The notes below the pieces were generated by a model, which was not told the origin of the DNA, did no database searches, and worked only from the letters and a program-made list of their open reading frames with translations. A stretch of 64,000 nucleotides of DNA from Veillonella rodentium. GTDB taxonomy: Bacteria; Bacillota; Negativicutes; Veillonellales; Veillonellaceae. The translations under genes were made by a program, and so were the position numbers. Shown piece by piece: positions 17,809 to 27,450 of this stretch (positions are counted from its first letter, which is position 1; every line of letters begins with the position of its first letter). The DNA lies in contig NZ_LT906470.1 of NCBI RefSeq assembly GCF_900187285.1, positions 945,501 through 1,009,500 on the forward strand, written 5' to 3'.

Positions 17809-18885
17809 ATGATTATTCGTAAACCTACAAATGGTATATATGTAGGTACAGTAAAAATTGGGGATTTCGCACCGATTAGTATTCAGTCGATGATTACTAC
17901 GGATCCTGTACATACGGAAAAAGCCATTGCGGAAATTAATCATCTCGCTGAAGCAGGTTGTGAGTTGGTACGTGTCGCAGTGCCTACAATGGCTTCCGCA
18001 AAGGCGATTAAGGCTGTTCGTGCGGGTATTTCTATTCCTTTGATTGCAGATATTCATTTTGATTATAGATTAGCTTTGGAAGCAATTGATAATAATGTCG
18101 ATGGTTTGCGTATTAATCCCGGAAATATTGGCGGTGAAGAAAAGGTATTAGCCGTTATAGAAAAAGCAAAACCAAAGCAGATTCCGATTAGAATCGGTGT
18201 CAATGCGGGATCATTGCCAAAGCATATTCTCGATGCTCATGGTGGACATCCTACGGCAGACGGAATGGTGGATACCGCATTAGAACATGTTCGTATTCTT
18301 GAAAAACTCGATTATCGTCAGATGAAATTATCTATTAAGGCAACCGAGGTGCCTCTTATGGTTGAGGCGTATCGTAAACTGTCTGATAAGATTCCTTATC
18401 CATTGCATTTAGGTGTTACGGAGGCTGGAACGATAAAACAAGGAACCATTAAATCCGCTATGGGGATCGGGGCTTTATTATTGGACGGCATCGGAGATAC
18501 ATTGAGGGTTTCACTTACGGGAGATCCGATTCATGAAATCGAAGTAGGCCGAAGTATTTTAAGTAATCTGGGACTGCGAAACTTTGGGGCTACCATGATT
18601 TCTTGCCCCACCTGTGGACGATGTCAGGTAAATCTGTTCGATATGGCCGGAATTGTGGAGGAACGCTTAGCTTCTATTAAGGTACCTATTAAGGTGGCTG
18701 TCATGGGCTGTGTTGTAAATGGTCCCGGGGAAGCACGCGAGGCCGACTTCGGTATTGCCGGCGGTGACGGACAAGGTATTGTCTTTAGAAAAGGTGAGGT
18801 TATTAAAACCGTGCCTGAATCTGAACTTGTTGATACATTATTTAGAGAAATCGATCAATATTTAGAATCATTGGATGAGGAGTAA
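17809..18885 (+). CDS. ispG: 4-hydroxy-3-methylbut-2-en-1-yl diphosphate synthase
   Basis: [4Fe-4S] enzyme converting MEcPP to HMBPP in the MEP pathway. The 358 residues match the short bacterial form: SIQSMITTDP near the N-terminus, LVRVAVPT, LIADIHFDYRLA, LRINPGNIG, and the cluster cysteines in SCPTCGRC and MGCVVNGPGEA. ATG follows TAGGAGATTATA. It lies 18 bases after rseP and two before proS. Confidence 0.97.
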   Translation: MIIRKPTNGIYVGTVKIGDFAPISIQSMITTDPVHTEKAIAEINHLAEAGCELVRVAVPTMASAKAIKAVRAGISIPLIADIHFDYRLALEAIDNNVDGLRINPGNIGGEEKVLAVIEKAKPKQIPIRIGVNAGSLPKHILDAHGGHPTADGMVDTALEHVRILEKLDYRQMKLSIKATEVPLMVEAYRKLSDKIPYPLHLGVTEAGTIKQGTIKSAMGIGALLLDGIGDTLRVSLTGDPIHEIEVGRSILSNLGLRNFGATMISCPTCGRCQVNLFDMAGIVEERLASIKVPIKVAVMGCVVNGPGEAREADFGIAGGDGQGIVFRKGEVIKTVPESELVDTLFREIDQYLESLDEE

Positions 18886-18887
18886 TT

Positions 18888-20606
18888 ATGTTAGCCAGTA
18901 AATTGTATGCGCCTACATTACGTGAAGTTCCGGCTGATGCAGACGTGGTGAGTCAACAGTTAATGTTGAGAGCGGGCTTTATTCGGAAAACGGCCAGCGG
19001 TTTATATAGCTTTTTACCATTAGGGTGGAGAAGTATAAAAAAAATCGAGGCTATTGTAAGAGAAGAAATGGATCGTGCTAACGCACAGGAAATTATGATG
19101 CCTATTTTGCAGCCGGCTGAGATTTGGAAAGAGTCCGGTCGATGGAAAGCATATGGTGCGGAAATGATGCGCATCCATGATCGCCATGAAAATGAATACT
19201 GCTTGGGACCGACTCATGAAGAAATGATTACAACTCTAGTAAAAAACGAAATTAATTCATATCGTCAATTACCTGTAAACTTATATCAGATTCAGAGTAA
19301 GTTCCGAGATGAACGTCGTCCCAGATATGGTTTGATGCGCAGTCGCGAATTTATTATGAAGGATGCCTACTCCTTTGATATAGATGAAAAAGGTCTTGAT
19401 GAATCCTATAAATCCATGTATGACGCATACATGAACATTTTTAACCGCTGCGGTCTTACGTTCCGTCCGGTTGAGGCGGATAGTGGTGCTATCGGCGGTA
19501 GCGGGACTCATGAATTTATGGCTATTGCCGATGCCGGTGAAGCGGACATCGTGTATTGTACAGCTTGTGACTATGCGGCCAATATAGAAATCGGTAAACC
19601 GGGTGTTATGAAGCAGGATGAAGAAGCATATAAGGATCTCGAAACTGTGGATACTCCTCATGCTAGTACTATTGAAGCTGTTGCGGATATGCTTAATCTG
19701 CCGTTGGAGAAAACGATTAAAGCCGTGGTATTTTCAATTGACGGAAAGGTTGTTCTAGCTATCGTCCGAGGCGATCATGAGGTTAATGAAATTGCGGTTC
19801 AACATGCTGTGCTCGGTACGGTGGAACCGGAAATGGCTACGCCGGAAGAACTTGAAAAAGCAGGTTTGACGGCCGGCTTTATAAGTCCTGTAGGATTACA
19901 CCAATCTGATGATTTTGCTATCGTTGTGGATGAGTCCGTTATGGAAACATATAATGTGTGTGGCGGCGCTAATAAAAAGGATGCACATTATATCAATATC
20001 AATCCAAAACGAGATTTTGATGTGGATGATATCATCATCGCTCCAATTCGTTTGATTACAGACGATGATGTATGTCCTTGTTGCGGCGGTACTTTGGAAC
20101 ATGCTAAAGGCATTGAAGTAGGACAAGTTTTTAAATTAGGCACAAAGTATTCTGAAGCGTTGCAAGCTACATTCCTGGATCAAAACGGTCGACCAAATCC
20201 GATGGTTATGGGTTGTTATGGTATCGGAGTATCCCGTACATTGGCGGCGGCTATAGAACAATATCATGATGAAAACGGTATCATCTGGCCGCGTGCCATT
20301 GCACCGTTTGAAACCGTTATCGTGCCTATTAATGCGAAGGATTCGGTTTTGATGGAGGCAAGTCAGAGAATTTATGATGCTTTGCATCAAGCCGATGTAG
20401 ACGTATTATTAGATGATCGAAAGGATCGGGCCGGTGTCAAGTTTAAAGATGCGGACCTCATCGGTTATCCATTGCGTATTACGGTAAGTAAGAGTACCGT
20501 AGAAAATGATGAAGTGGAGATTCAAATTCGTAAGTCAGGTGAAACTATTACTTGTGCTATCGGTATGGTTACATCTAAGGTGACCGAATTACTGCAAGAT
20601 TTATAA
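18888..20606 (+). CDS. proS: Prolyl-tRNA synthetase (bacterial type)
   Basis: Charges tRNA(Pro). The 572 residues are the bacterial ProS type: class II motif 1 region with PLGWRS and EEMDRANAQEI, motif 2 with FRDERRPRYGLMRSREFIMKD, an inserted YbaK-like editing domain (about 235-385, including GGANKKDAHYI), motif 3 MGCYGIGVSRTLAAAIEQ, and an anticodon-binding C-terminus with DDRKDRAGVKFKDADLIG. No T-box leader precedes it; it is two bases after ispG and is followed by a terminator. Confidence 0.97.
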   Translation: MLASKLYAPTLREVPADADVVSQQLMLRAGFIRKTASGLYSFLPLGWRSIKKIEAIVREEMDRANAQEIMMPILQPAEIWKESGRWKAYGAEMMRIHDRHENEYCLGPTHEEMITTLVKNEINSYRQLPVNLYQIQSKFRDERRPRYGLMRSREFIMKDAYSFDIDEKGLDESYKSMYDAYMNIFNRCGLTFRPVEADSGAIGGSGTHEFMAIADAGEADIVYCTACDYAANIEIGKPGVMKQDEEAYKDLETVDTPHASTIEAVADMLNLPLEKTIKAVVFSIDGKVVLAIVRGDHEVNEIAVQHAVLGTVEPEMATPEELEKAGLTAGFISPVGLHQSDDFAIVVDESVMETYNVCGGANKKDAHYININPKRDFDVDDIIIAPIRLITDDDVCPCCGGTLEHAKGIEVGQVFKLGTKYSEALQATFLDQNGRPNPMVMGCYGIGVSRTLAAAIEQYHDENGIIWPRAIAPFETVIVPINAKDSVLMEASQRIYDALHQADVDVLLDDRKDRAGVKFKDADLIGYPLRITVSKSTVENDEVEIQIRKSGETITCAIGMVTSKVTELLQDL

Positions 20607-20608
20607 TT

Positions 20609-20652
20609 AAAATTGCGATTTCGATGAATATTCATTGGAATCGCAATTTTTT
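20609..20652 (+). terminator. Strong intrinsic terminator after proS
   Basis: Arms 20609-20629 and 20630-20650 are complementary across nearly their whole length (core AAAATTGCGATT with AATCGCAATTTT), with two G-U pairs and a GAATATTC apex, and run into TTTTTT. It closes the rpsB-to-proS operon. Confidence 0.9.
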
Positions 20653-20659
20653 CCTCTTC

Positions 20660-20688
20660 TTGAATTAATTATAGGAATCAGTCATAAT
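20660..20688 (+). promoter_or_regulatory. Sigma-A promoter for the PHP-miaB operon
   Basis: TTGAAT (20660-20665), 17-base spacer, CATAAT (20683-20688). It lies directly between the proS terminator and the PHP gene, whose ribosome site GGGAGG follows. Confidence 0.75.
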
Positions 20689-20721
20689 TAATTAATAAGG
20701 TAATTATAATGGGAGGCATGT

Positions 20722-21549
20722 ATGTTAGTTGATTTTCATATGCATTCCACATTTTCAGACGGGGTTGAAGCTCCGGAATCTTTATTTCGTCATAGTTTAG
20801 CTTCTAATCTATCGATGATATCCTTAACAGATCATGATGAAATAGATGGAATCATGATGTTGCGTGATGCTCAGAAAAAATGGGATTCTGCACAATCTAT
20901 AAAGATTATTACAGGCTGTGAGTTCAGCGGTAATTATAAAGGTAAAGATATTCATATTTTAGGATATCGTTTTGATGAGACCGATGAGAAACTTCTGCAG
21001 TTTATCAATTATGTGAAAGCTGAAAGAGCTTCGCGCGTTGAAAAGATGATTCAACGTTGTAACAGGGCCGGTTATCATATTACGATGGACATGCTAGAAA
21101 ACACATTTCCTCATGCTCGGGCATATGGGCGACCACATATAGGTCAACTACTCATCGATAATGGATATGCAAAGGATATTAACGAAGTCTTTTCCACCGT
21201 TTTACATAAGGACAGTCCCTGCTATATACCTAAGGTTAAGATTGAAGTTCCAAAGATTATCGATATTATTCATACAGCGGGGGGCTTAGCTGTTATGGCT
21301 CATCCGAAGCTAATCCGTAACGATGATTATGTTGCAGAGTTGTTAGCGTTTGATTTTAACGGTATTGAGGTATACCATTCTAAGCACGATAGTACGGATG
21401 AATCGAAATATAAGGCTTTGGCAATGGAACGCCATCTATTTATTACAGGCGGCTCGGATTATCATGGCATTCAAGGTAAACCTCCTGCACAGTTAGGTGA
21501 TTTTGTGGTCGATAGTGAAAGTGTGTCCAAGTTTATAGATTTATTATAA
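20722..21549 (+). CDS. PHP-domain phosphoesterase (YciV/RNase AM-like)
   Basis: Metal-dependent phosphoesterase of the PHP superfamily. In 275 residues it shows DFHMHSTFSDG (HxH metal ligands), SLTDHDEIDG, the glutamate in TGCEFSG, HIHxLGY-type DIHILGY, MAHPKL and the final GSDYHG. This set matches the YciV group, characterised as nucleoside 3',5'-bisphosphate phosphatase and 5'-3' exoribonuclease on short RNAs; the precise substrate here is inferred. It is cytosolic and is the first gene of a three-gene operon with the P-loop/Asp23 protein and miaB. Confidence 0.88.
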   Translation: MLVDFHMHSTFSDGVEAPESLFRHSLASNLSMISLTDHDEIDGIMMLRDAQKKWDSAQSIKIITGCEFSGNYKGKDIHILGYRFDETDEKLLQFINYVKAERASRVEKMIQRCNRAGYHITMDMLENTFPHARAYGRPHIGQLLIDNGYAKDINEVFSTVLHKDSPCYIPKVKIEVPKIIDIIHTAGGLAVMAHPKLIRNDDYVAELLAFDFNGIEVYHSKHDSTDESKYKALAMERHLFITGGSDYHGIQGKPPAQLGDFVVDSESVSKFIDLL

Positions 21550-21564
21550 ATACCGAGGTAAAGT

Positions 21565-22443
21565 ATGGAAGTCATTGCATTTGTTGGCAGCAGCGGGACA
21601 GGCAAGAGTCATCGTGCACTTGTTCTAGCCCATGAAAATAAAATAGAATGCATCATCGATGATGGTATTTTAATTCATGATAATAAAATTGTGGCAGGGT
21701 TTTCCGCTAAAAAGGAATCAAGTCGTCTGAAAGCGGTACGACGCGCTATATTCCAGGATCCTGTGCAGGTGAAGTCTGTTCGTGATCAACTGGATAAAAT
21801 CAATCCGAATAAATTAATGATTATCGGCACATCTGATAATATGGTGAAAAAAATAACGAAGGCTTTGGGGTTACAGGATCCGGACCGTTATATACGCATT
21901 GAAGATGTGGCGACCCCGAAGGAAATAGAGCGCGCTCAACATGCGCGTTTAAAGGAGGGCAAGCATATTATTCCAGTTCCGACGATGGAGCTTAAACCTC
22001 ATTTCAAAGGATATCTTATAGATCCGATTAAGACAATGTGGCGCCGTCGAACCTTGAAAAGACAGGATCAGGATACATTGGGACAAATCGGGTCTGAAGG
22101 CTTTGAACGGTCTGTCGTACGTCCGGCTTTCAGTTATTACGGACGCCTGACATTCGATGATGATGTGATTATCAAACTGATTCGAAACGGTATTAAAAAA
22201 GTTGCCGGTGTTGATGAATCCAGTGATATTTCTTTCAAAAAGAGCAATAAAGGACAGAACGGACTCGTTTTGGATATGGCCGTTGTCATTGAACACGGGT
22301 ATCCCGTTAAGAATCTGATGCAACAGGTGCAAAAGTCCGTACGCAATGAGATTGAATATATTACCGGTATGTCTATCGAGCGAATGTCCATCAAAGTGAA
22401 GAATATTGTAGAAACAAAACGGAAAATTATAAAACATATGTAG
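21565..22443 (+). CDS. P-loop NTPase fused to an Asp23-like C-terminal domain
   Basis: Function unknown. Residues 1-30 carry a Walker A motif, GSSGTGKS (8-15), immediately after a hydrophobic strand, and IIDDGILI (about 29-36) looks like a following acidic strand. The middle (130-185) is basic, with MWRRRTLKRQ. The C-terminal 100 residues (from about SYYGRLTFDDDVI through GLVLDMAVVIEHG to EYITGMSIERMSIKVKNI) have the strand-helix pattern of Asp23/Gls24 alkaline-shock proteins. ATG after GAGGTAAAG. It is 15 bases from the PHP gene and eight from miaB. Both domain calls are from pattern recognition. Confidence 0.8.
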   Translation: MEVIAFVGSSGTGKSHRALVLAHENKIECIIDDGILIHDNKIVAGFSAKKESSRLKAVRRAIFQDPVQVKSVRDQLDKINPNKLMIIGTSDNMVKKITKALGLQDPDRYIRIEDVATPKEIERAQHARLKEGKHIIPVPTMELKPHFKGYLIDPIKTMWRRRTLKRQDQDTLGQIGSEGFERSVVRPAFSYYGRLTFDDDVIIKLIRNGIKKVAGVDESSDISFKKSNKGQNGLVLDMAVVIEHGYPVKNLMQQVQKSVRNEIEYITGMSIERMSIKVKNIVETKRKIIKHM

Positions 22444-22451
22444 GAGTTGGA

Positions 22452-23765
22452 ATGAAGTCATACTATATTTATACTTACGGTTGTCAAATGAATACGGCGG
22501 ATTCGGAGCGGCTGGCACATCAGTTGGAGTCAGTAGGCTATATTCCTACTGATGATGTGGAACAGGCGGATTTGATCATATTGAATACCTGTGCTGTTCG
22601 GGAGACTGCGGAAACGAAGGTGTACGGTCGTATCGGTGAATTAAAGCATTTAAAAGCGAAAAATAAAAATTTAATAATCGCTATTACCGGATGTATGGCT
22701 CAGAAAAATCAGGCGGATATGTTTAAACGGGCACCTCATATTGACATCGTACTGGGGACACATAATATCCGCCATATTAACGAAATGATTGTCGAAGTGG
22801 AACGCACTCATGCGCATCAAATCAATGTTGATATGGATAATACGGTCTTACCGGAGTTACAAGCTAAACCTAACGGTACATTTTTTGCTTGGGTTCCTAT
22901 AATGAACGGATGCAATAAATTTTGTACATATTGTATTGTTCCTCATGTCAGAGGTCGAGAAATCAGTCGTCCCGTATCTGCAATCGTAAAAGAAGTGACG
23001 GAGTTAGGACAAAAAGGATTCAAAGAGATTACATTACTCGGGCAAAATGTGAATTCCTACGGTTTGGATTTTAAAGACGGTACTGATTTCGGAACACTCA
23101 TAGATGCGTTAGACGGTATTCCTGGCATAGAGCGTATTCGGTATATGACGAGCCACCCTCAGGACATGACGAAATCTATGATTGATGCGTTAGGCCGTTC
23201 AAGTAATGTGGTAACACATCTACATCTGCCGATTCAATCCGGTTCCAATCGAATTTTGCAGAAAATGAATCGTCATTACACGGTTGAGCATTATAAAGAA
23301 CTTTTACAATACTGCAGAGAGAAAATTAGAGATATCGTAATTACTACCGATATTATTGTAGGCTTTCCGGGTGAAACCGATGAGGATTTTGAACAAACAT
23401 TAGAGTTATTACAAGATATTCGCTATGATATGGCGTATACATTTATATACTCGAAACGTTCCGGTACGCCTGCTGCGACCATGGATGAACAGGTACCGGA
23501 AGAAGTGAAACGCGTGCGTCTACAAAAATTGATGGATATACAGAATGAAATTTCTTTAGAGTTAAATAAAGAAATGGAAGGTAAGGTATTTGATATCATT
23601 GTAGAAGGTCCTAGTGCAAAGGATGAAACCATGTGGTTCGGACGCACATCAGGTAATAAAATGGTTCTCTTTTCAAAAGATGAATCATTGAGAATCGGTG
23701 ATACCGTTTCCGCTCATATTGATAAAGCTCAAACATGGGTTTGCTACGGAAGCATCGTAAAATAA
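22452..23765 (+). CDS. miaB: tRNA-2-methylthio-N6-dimethylallyladenosine synthase
   Basis: Radical-SAM methylthiotransferase that turns i6A37 into ms2i6A37 in tRNAs reading UNN codons. The 437 residues contain the N-terminal cluster domain (TYGCQMNTADSE, NTCAVRE, TGCMAQ), the radical-SAM motif CNKFCTYC with VPHVRGRE, and a C-terminal TRAM domain. The enzyme making its substrate, miaA, is 6.5 kb downstream in this window. The ATG follows AGGAGTTGG. Confidence 0.97.
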   Translation: MKSYYIYTYGCQMNTADSERLAHQLESVGYIPTDDVEQADLIILNTCAVRETAETKVYGRIGELKHLKAKNKNLIIAITGCMAQKNQADMFKRAPHIDIVLGTHNIRHINEMIVEVERTHAHQINVDMDNTVLPELQAKPNGTFFAWVPIMNGCNKFCTYCIVPHVRGREISRPVSAIVKEVTELGQKGFKEITLLGQNVNSYGLDFKDGTDFGTLIDALDGIPGIERIRYMTSHPQDMTKSMIDALGRSSNVVTHLHLPIQSGSNRILQKMNRHYTVEHYKELLQYCREKIRDIVITTDIIVGFPGETDEDFEQTLELLQDIRYDMAYTFIYSKRSGTPAATMDEQVPEEVKRVRLQKLMDIQNEISLELNKEMEGKVFDIIVEGPSAKDETMWFGRTSGNKMVLFSKDESLRIGDTVSAHIDKAQTWVCYGSIVK

Positions 23766-23777
23766 ACTGTCGAAGTT

Positions 23778-23882
23778 AAAGAGAACTCGTCCTCGTTGTT
23801 TCATGTGTAACGTTAGATTATAAAATTTACGTTCTAATGGTACTACATGTGGTGGCGATGTTCTCTTTTTTATTGTATGTAG
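23778..23882 (+). terminator. Long hairpin terminator after miaB
   Basis: AAAGAGAAC (23778-23786) pairs with GTTCTCTTT (23870-23878), followed by TTT. Within the 83-base interior, CATGT pairs with ACATG and CGTTAGA with TCTAATG, giving an extended interrupted stem. The length is unusual for a simple terminator but the base and T run are convincing. Confidence 0.7.
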
Positions 23883-23904
23883 GTGATGATTGGAAATTAT
23901 GTGT

Positions 23905-23912
23905 GTTATAAT
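23905..23912 (+). promoter_or_regulatory. Extended -10 promoter for the methyltransferase-mutS operon
   Basis: TATAAT at 23907-23912 with TG one base upstream forms an extended -10. No good -35 is visible at 17 bases. Transcription would start near 23919, leaving about 80 untranslated bases. Confidence 0.55.
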
Positions 23913-24001
23913 AATAGAGTAGTATAAAAGTTGTATATTGATGATTTTCATAGGTATGAACACCATTTAGATATCGTATTTTCTATAAAGAAGGTGTAAC
24001 T

Positions 24002-24802
24002 ATGAAATTGGATTTAAACGCTGTAGGTGAAACGGCCTTATTGACGCTGTATGCGCGAGCAAGAGATTACGAGTCCGAACAATCCGTATTGAAAGATAAA
24101 AAATCATGGGATATTTTAAAAGAAATAGATTTTGATTTTGATCAATTTAAAGATGTTAAGATGTCCTATTACGGAATTTTAGGACGGGCGAAGGTAATCG
24201 ATGAGGAGATACGAAAATTTATATCTCTATATCCGGATTGTATCGTCGTATCATTAGGAGCCGGTTTAGACACTATGTTTTATCGAGTCGACAACGGTTA
24301 TATTGATTGGTATAATATCGATTTTGCGGGAGTGATTGAGGCACGCACACATTTTTTTGATCCTTATGAACGGGTGCATAATCTGGTAAGTTCCATAACT
24401 GATGATTCATGGACTGGGAAAATTGAAATAAACGGACGTAAGCTGCTGCTTGTCAGTGAAGGCGTAGTCATGTATCTTTCACCGGATGAAATGACACGAT
24501 TTTTGACCTTATTGACCGATTCTTTTTCGGAATTCACGTTATATCTGGATATGATCTCTCCTTATGTGGCTAAGCATACAAAACAACATGATATGCTCAG
24601 TAAAATGGATGTTTCTTTTCAGTGGGGCACAAAGGACGGCCATGAAATTGTGGATATGAATCCTAAACTTAAACAGACTGGGCTGATTAATTTTACAGGA
24701 AGTATGTTGTCTCTGGCCCCTGTAGTTTATAAATTGTTGTATCCTTTTATTTATTTTGTTAATAATCGATTGGGTATATATAAATATAAGCGGAATATGT
24801 GA
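24002..24802 (+). CDS. Class I SAM-dependent methyltransferase, LCM (leucine carboxymethyltransferase-like) family
   Basis: Substrate unknown. The 266 residues have the fold of the LCM/Ppm1-TcmP family: ARARDYESEQ at the N-terminus, the SAM motif VVSLGAGLDTMFYR (about residue 80), WYNIDF with the ribose-binding Asp, and VSEGVVMYLSPDEM. Bacterial members methylate carboxylates or hydroxyls of small molecules. The C-terminal segment (about 235-260) is hydrophobic. It has its own promoter and precedes mutS by 26 bases after a GAAGGTGTAACT ribosome site; co-transcription with mismatch repair genes is probable, a functional link is not shown. Confidence 0.82.
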   Translation: MKLDLNAVGETALLTLYARARDYESEQSVLKDKKSWDILKEIDFDFDQFKDVKMSYYGILGRAKVIDEEIRKFISLYPDCIVVSLGAGLDTMFYRVDNGYIDWYNIDFAGVIEARTHFFDPYERVHNLVSSITDDSWTGKIEINGRKLLLVSEGVVMYLSPDEMTRFLTLLTDSFSEFTLYLDMISPYVAKHTKQHDMLSKMDVSFQWGTKDGHEIVDMNPKLKQTGLINFTGSMLSLAPVVYKLLYPFIYFVNNRLGIYKYKRNM

Positions 24803-24828
24803 TATGACTCATAATATATGAGGTGAAT

Positions 24829-27450
24829 ATGAGTAAAAAACAGACACCCATGATGGAACAGTATCTTGATATCAAATCGAGATATAAAGATGAACTTCTG
24901 TTCTTTCGGTTAGGTGACTTTTACGAATTGTTTAATGATGATGCTTTGTTAGCATCTCGAGAATTGAATATAACGTTAACGGGACGTTCTACGGGCGATG
25001 AGGAACGCACACCGATGTGTGGCGTTCCTTTTCATGCTGCTGAAAGCTATATAGAGACGTTGGTTAAAAAAGGTTATAAGGTAGCTATTTGTGAGCAGCT
25101 GGAGGATCCTAAAGCGGCTAAGGGCATTGTAAAACGGGATGTCATAAAAGTTATTACGCCGGGGACGGTCATGACAGAAAATGCCAATGATGCACGGGCC
25201 AATAACTTTTTAGCTTTATTTTATATGGTAAAAGATTCGTGGGTTCTCGTTTTTTCCGATGTATCAACCGGTGAAGTCATTTGGCATCGCATTACTGAAT
25301 CCGATAAAAAGAGTGATATGTATGATGCTCTGAGCATGTATAGACCTACGGAAATCATTTTGCCTGAAGGTAGCGAATTACCTCGAGAAATTCGAGACTT
25401 TATCGGTAATCAATTCAGTCATGTTGTATTTTCTCCGTTTTCCACCTATCATACACAGCGGGAAGTAGCGGAACAGGCGGTAGCCCATTTTGGCGATTTG
25501 GGCCTGATGGAAGAAGATGTATGGGAAGCATTGGGGTATATGTTGCTATACCTGCAGGATGTCATCAAATCTCCGATTTCTCATATCAATTATGTACATC
25601 AGCTGAGTGTAGGTAATCGACTTATCCTAGATACATCCTCATTGCACCATTTGGAAATTACGCACAATCTTCGCGACGGCGGTCAGAAGGGAACCTTGCT
25701 TGATGTATTGGACAGAACCCTTACACCGATGGGAGCTCGTCTGTTAAAACAATGGCTTGAAAGTCCCTTGACGGATATAAATCAAATTCAACGTCGACAA
25801 TCCGCTATTTCAGAACTGATCACTCGTGGAGGTGAACGGACAGATTTGCGCAGTAAGCTCGACTGTATTTATGATTTTGAACGCATTGTAGGTCGCGTGG
25901 AAACGGGTTCCGTATCGCCACGGGATTTGACTGCTTTACGGGAATCGTTAGCCGTATTGCCGGATTTAAAAAATACATTGGGCATTTGCTCCAGTTTAGC
26001 GTTGACATCTATTAATGAACGCATTCAAAATCATCGTGAATTATATGATTTACTATATAATGCCATAGCGGAGCAGCCGGCTCTTACACTAAAAGAAGGG
26101 CGCGTTATAAAAGACGGATATAATGAAGAGCTGGATGAATTACGTTCGTTGACTACAGACAGTCAAAAGTGGCTATCCAAGATGGAAGAGGACATCAAGG
26201 CTGCAACGGGACTTTCCAAAATAAAGACCGGTTATAATAAGGTCTTCGGTTATTATTTTGAAGTATCTCATAATAAATCCGAACAGGTGCCGGATTATTT
26301 TATTCGTAAGCAGACACTATCTAATGCGGAACGGTATATTACACCGGAACTTAAGGAGTTTGAAATTAAAATCCTCAGCGCAAAGGAAAAGATGATCGCT
26401 CTCGAACACCGGTTATATCAGGACTTACGAGAACAGATTAAGGCGGTTATCAAGGATATACAAGAGACGGCACGAGCTTTGGCGGATTTAGATGTGCTCT
26501 GTTCTTTAGCATTGGTGGGGTACGAAGAAAATTATATTTGTCCGACGTTAGCAATGAACGGGCAGATCAATATTCGCGATGGACGGCATCCGGTAATCGA
26601 GAAATTTTTAAAGCGTGAGGTTTTTGTACCGAATGATGTGGTATTAAATCATGATGATGAAGAATTTCTGTTGATTACAGGTCCTAATATGGCCGGTAAA
26701 TCCACCTATATGAGACAAGTCGCCATCTTGATGATCATGGCGCAGATCGGTTCGTTTATCCCCGCTCGGGAGGCATCTATTTCACCTGTAGACAGAATTT
26801 TCACACGCGTAGGTGCCAGCGATGATATTTCTACGGGTCAAAGTACTTTCATGGTGGAAATGAAAGAGGTTGCCTATATTTTAGAAAATGCTACCTCTAA
26901 TAGTCTTATTATCCTTGATGAGATAGGCCGTGGTACGAGTACCTTTGACGGATTAAGTATTGCTCAAGCCGTCGTTGAACATATATGTAAGCACATACAT
27001 GGTAAGACGCTGTTTGCTACGCATTACCATGAGCTTATCACCTTAGAGGAAACCTATAGTAAATTGAAAAATTATACGGTTGCGGTTAAGGAAAAGGGGA
27101 AAGATGTTGCCTTTTTGCGTCGTATTATCAGAGGTGGTGCCGATCGCAGTTACGGTATCCACGTGGCCAGATTGGCGGGATTACCGAATTCCGTGCTGAA
27201 ACGGGCTGAAGTTATTCTTGCCTCTCTAGAGGATCAGAGTAACGATGCCAATGATTTGAATCAACGCGTGATTATACCGCAAGCTTCCAATGTCGTAAAA
27301 CAGGTAAGTGAACAGGCGACGGGGAATCTATTTACTCATTCCGTGGTAGACAGCTTACTTGATTTAGATGTGATGAGCATGACTCCGATTGAAGCGTTGA
27401 ATATACTATATCAGCTACAAGAGGAGGCTCGCAAAGGAGGCGGTAAATAA
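24829..27450 (+). CDS. mutS: DNA mismatch repair protein MutS
   Basis: Recognises base mismatches and small loops. The 873 residues show the mismatch-binding domain with the Phe-x-Glu motif in GDFYELF, connector, lever and clamp regions, then the ABC-type ATPase: Walker A GPNMAGKST, signature region STGQSTFMVEM, Walker B DEIGRGTSTFDG and THYHEL. A C-terminal tail of about 60 residues ends in the tetramerisation-like segment. ATG 24829 is preferred to GTG 24823 because AGGTG overlaps the latter. mutL follows with a one-base overlap. Confidence 0.97.
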   Translation: MSKKQTPMMEQYLDIKSRYKDELLFFRLGDFYELFNDDALLASRELNITLTGRSTGDEERTPMCGVPFHAAESYIETLVKKGYKVAICEQLEDPKAAKGIVKRDVIKVITPGTVMTENANDARANNFLALFYMVKDSWVLVFSDVSTGEVIWHRITESDKKSDMYDALSMYRPTEIILPEGSELPREIRDFIGNQFSHVVFSPFSTYHTQREVAEQAVAHFGDLGLMEEDVWEALGYMLLYLQDVIKSPISHINYVHQLSVGNRLILDTSSLHHLEITHNLRDGGQKGTLLDVLDRTLTPMGARLLKQWLESPLTDINQIQRRQSAISELITRGGERTDLRSKLDCIYDFERIVGRVETGSVSPRDLTALRESLAVLPDLKNTLGICSSLALTSINERIQNHRELYDLLYNAIAEQPALTLKEGRVIKDGYNEELDELRSLTTDSQKWLSKMEEDIKAATGLSKIKTGYNKVFGYYFEVSHNKSEQVPDYFIRKQTLSNAERYITPELKEFEIKILSAKEKMIALEHRLYQDLREQIKAVIKDIQETARALADLDVLCSLALVGYEENYICPTLAMNGQINIRDGRHPVIEKFLKREVFVPNDVVLNHDDEEFLLITGPNMAGKSTYMRQVAILMIMAQIGSFIPAREASISPVDRIFTRVGASDDISTGQSTFMVEMKEVAYILENATSNSLIILDEIGRGTSTFDGLSIAQAVVEHICKHIHGKTLFATHYHELITLEETYSKLKNYTVAVKEKGKDVAFLRRIIRGGADRSYGIHVARLAGLPNSVLKRAEVILASLEDQSNDANDLNQRVIIPQASNVVKQVSEQATGNLFTHSVVDSLLDLDVMSMTPIEALNILYQLQEEARKGGGK

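Noticed and set aside
18780-18890. T-box leader for proS
   Set aside because: Only two bases separate ispG from proS; there is no room for a leader and no specifier or T-box sequence.
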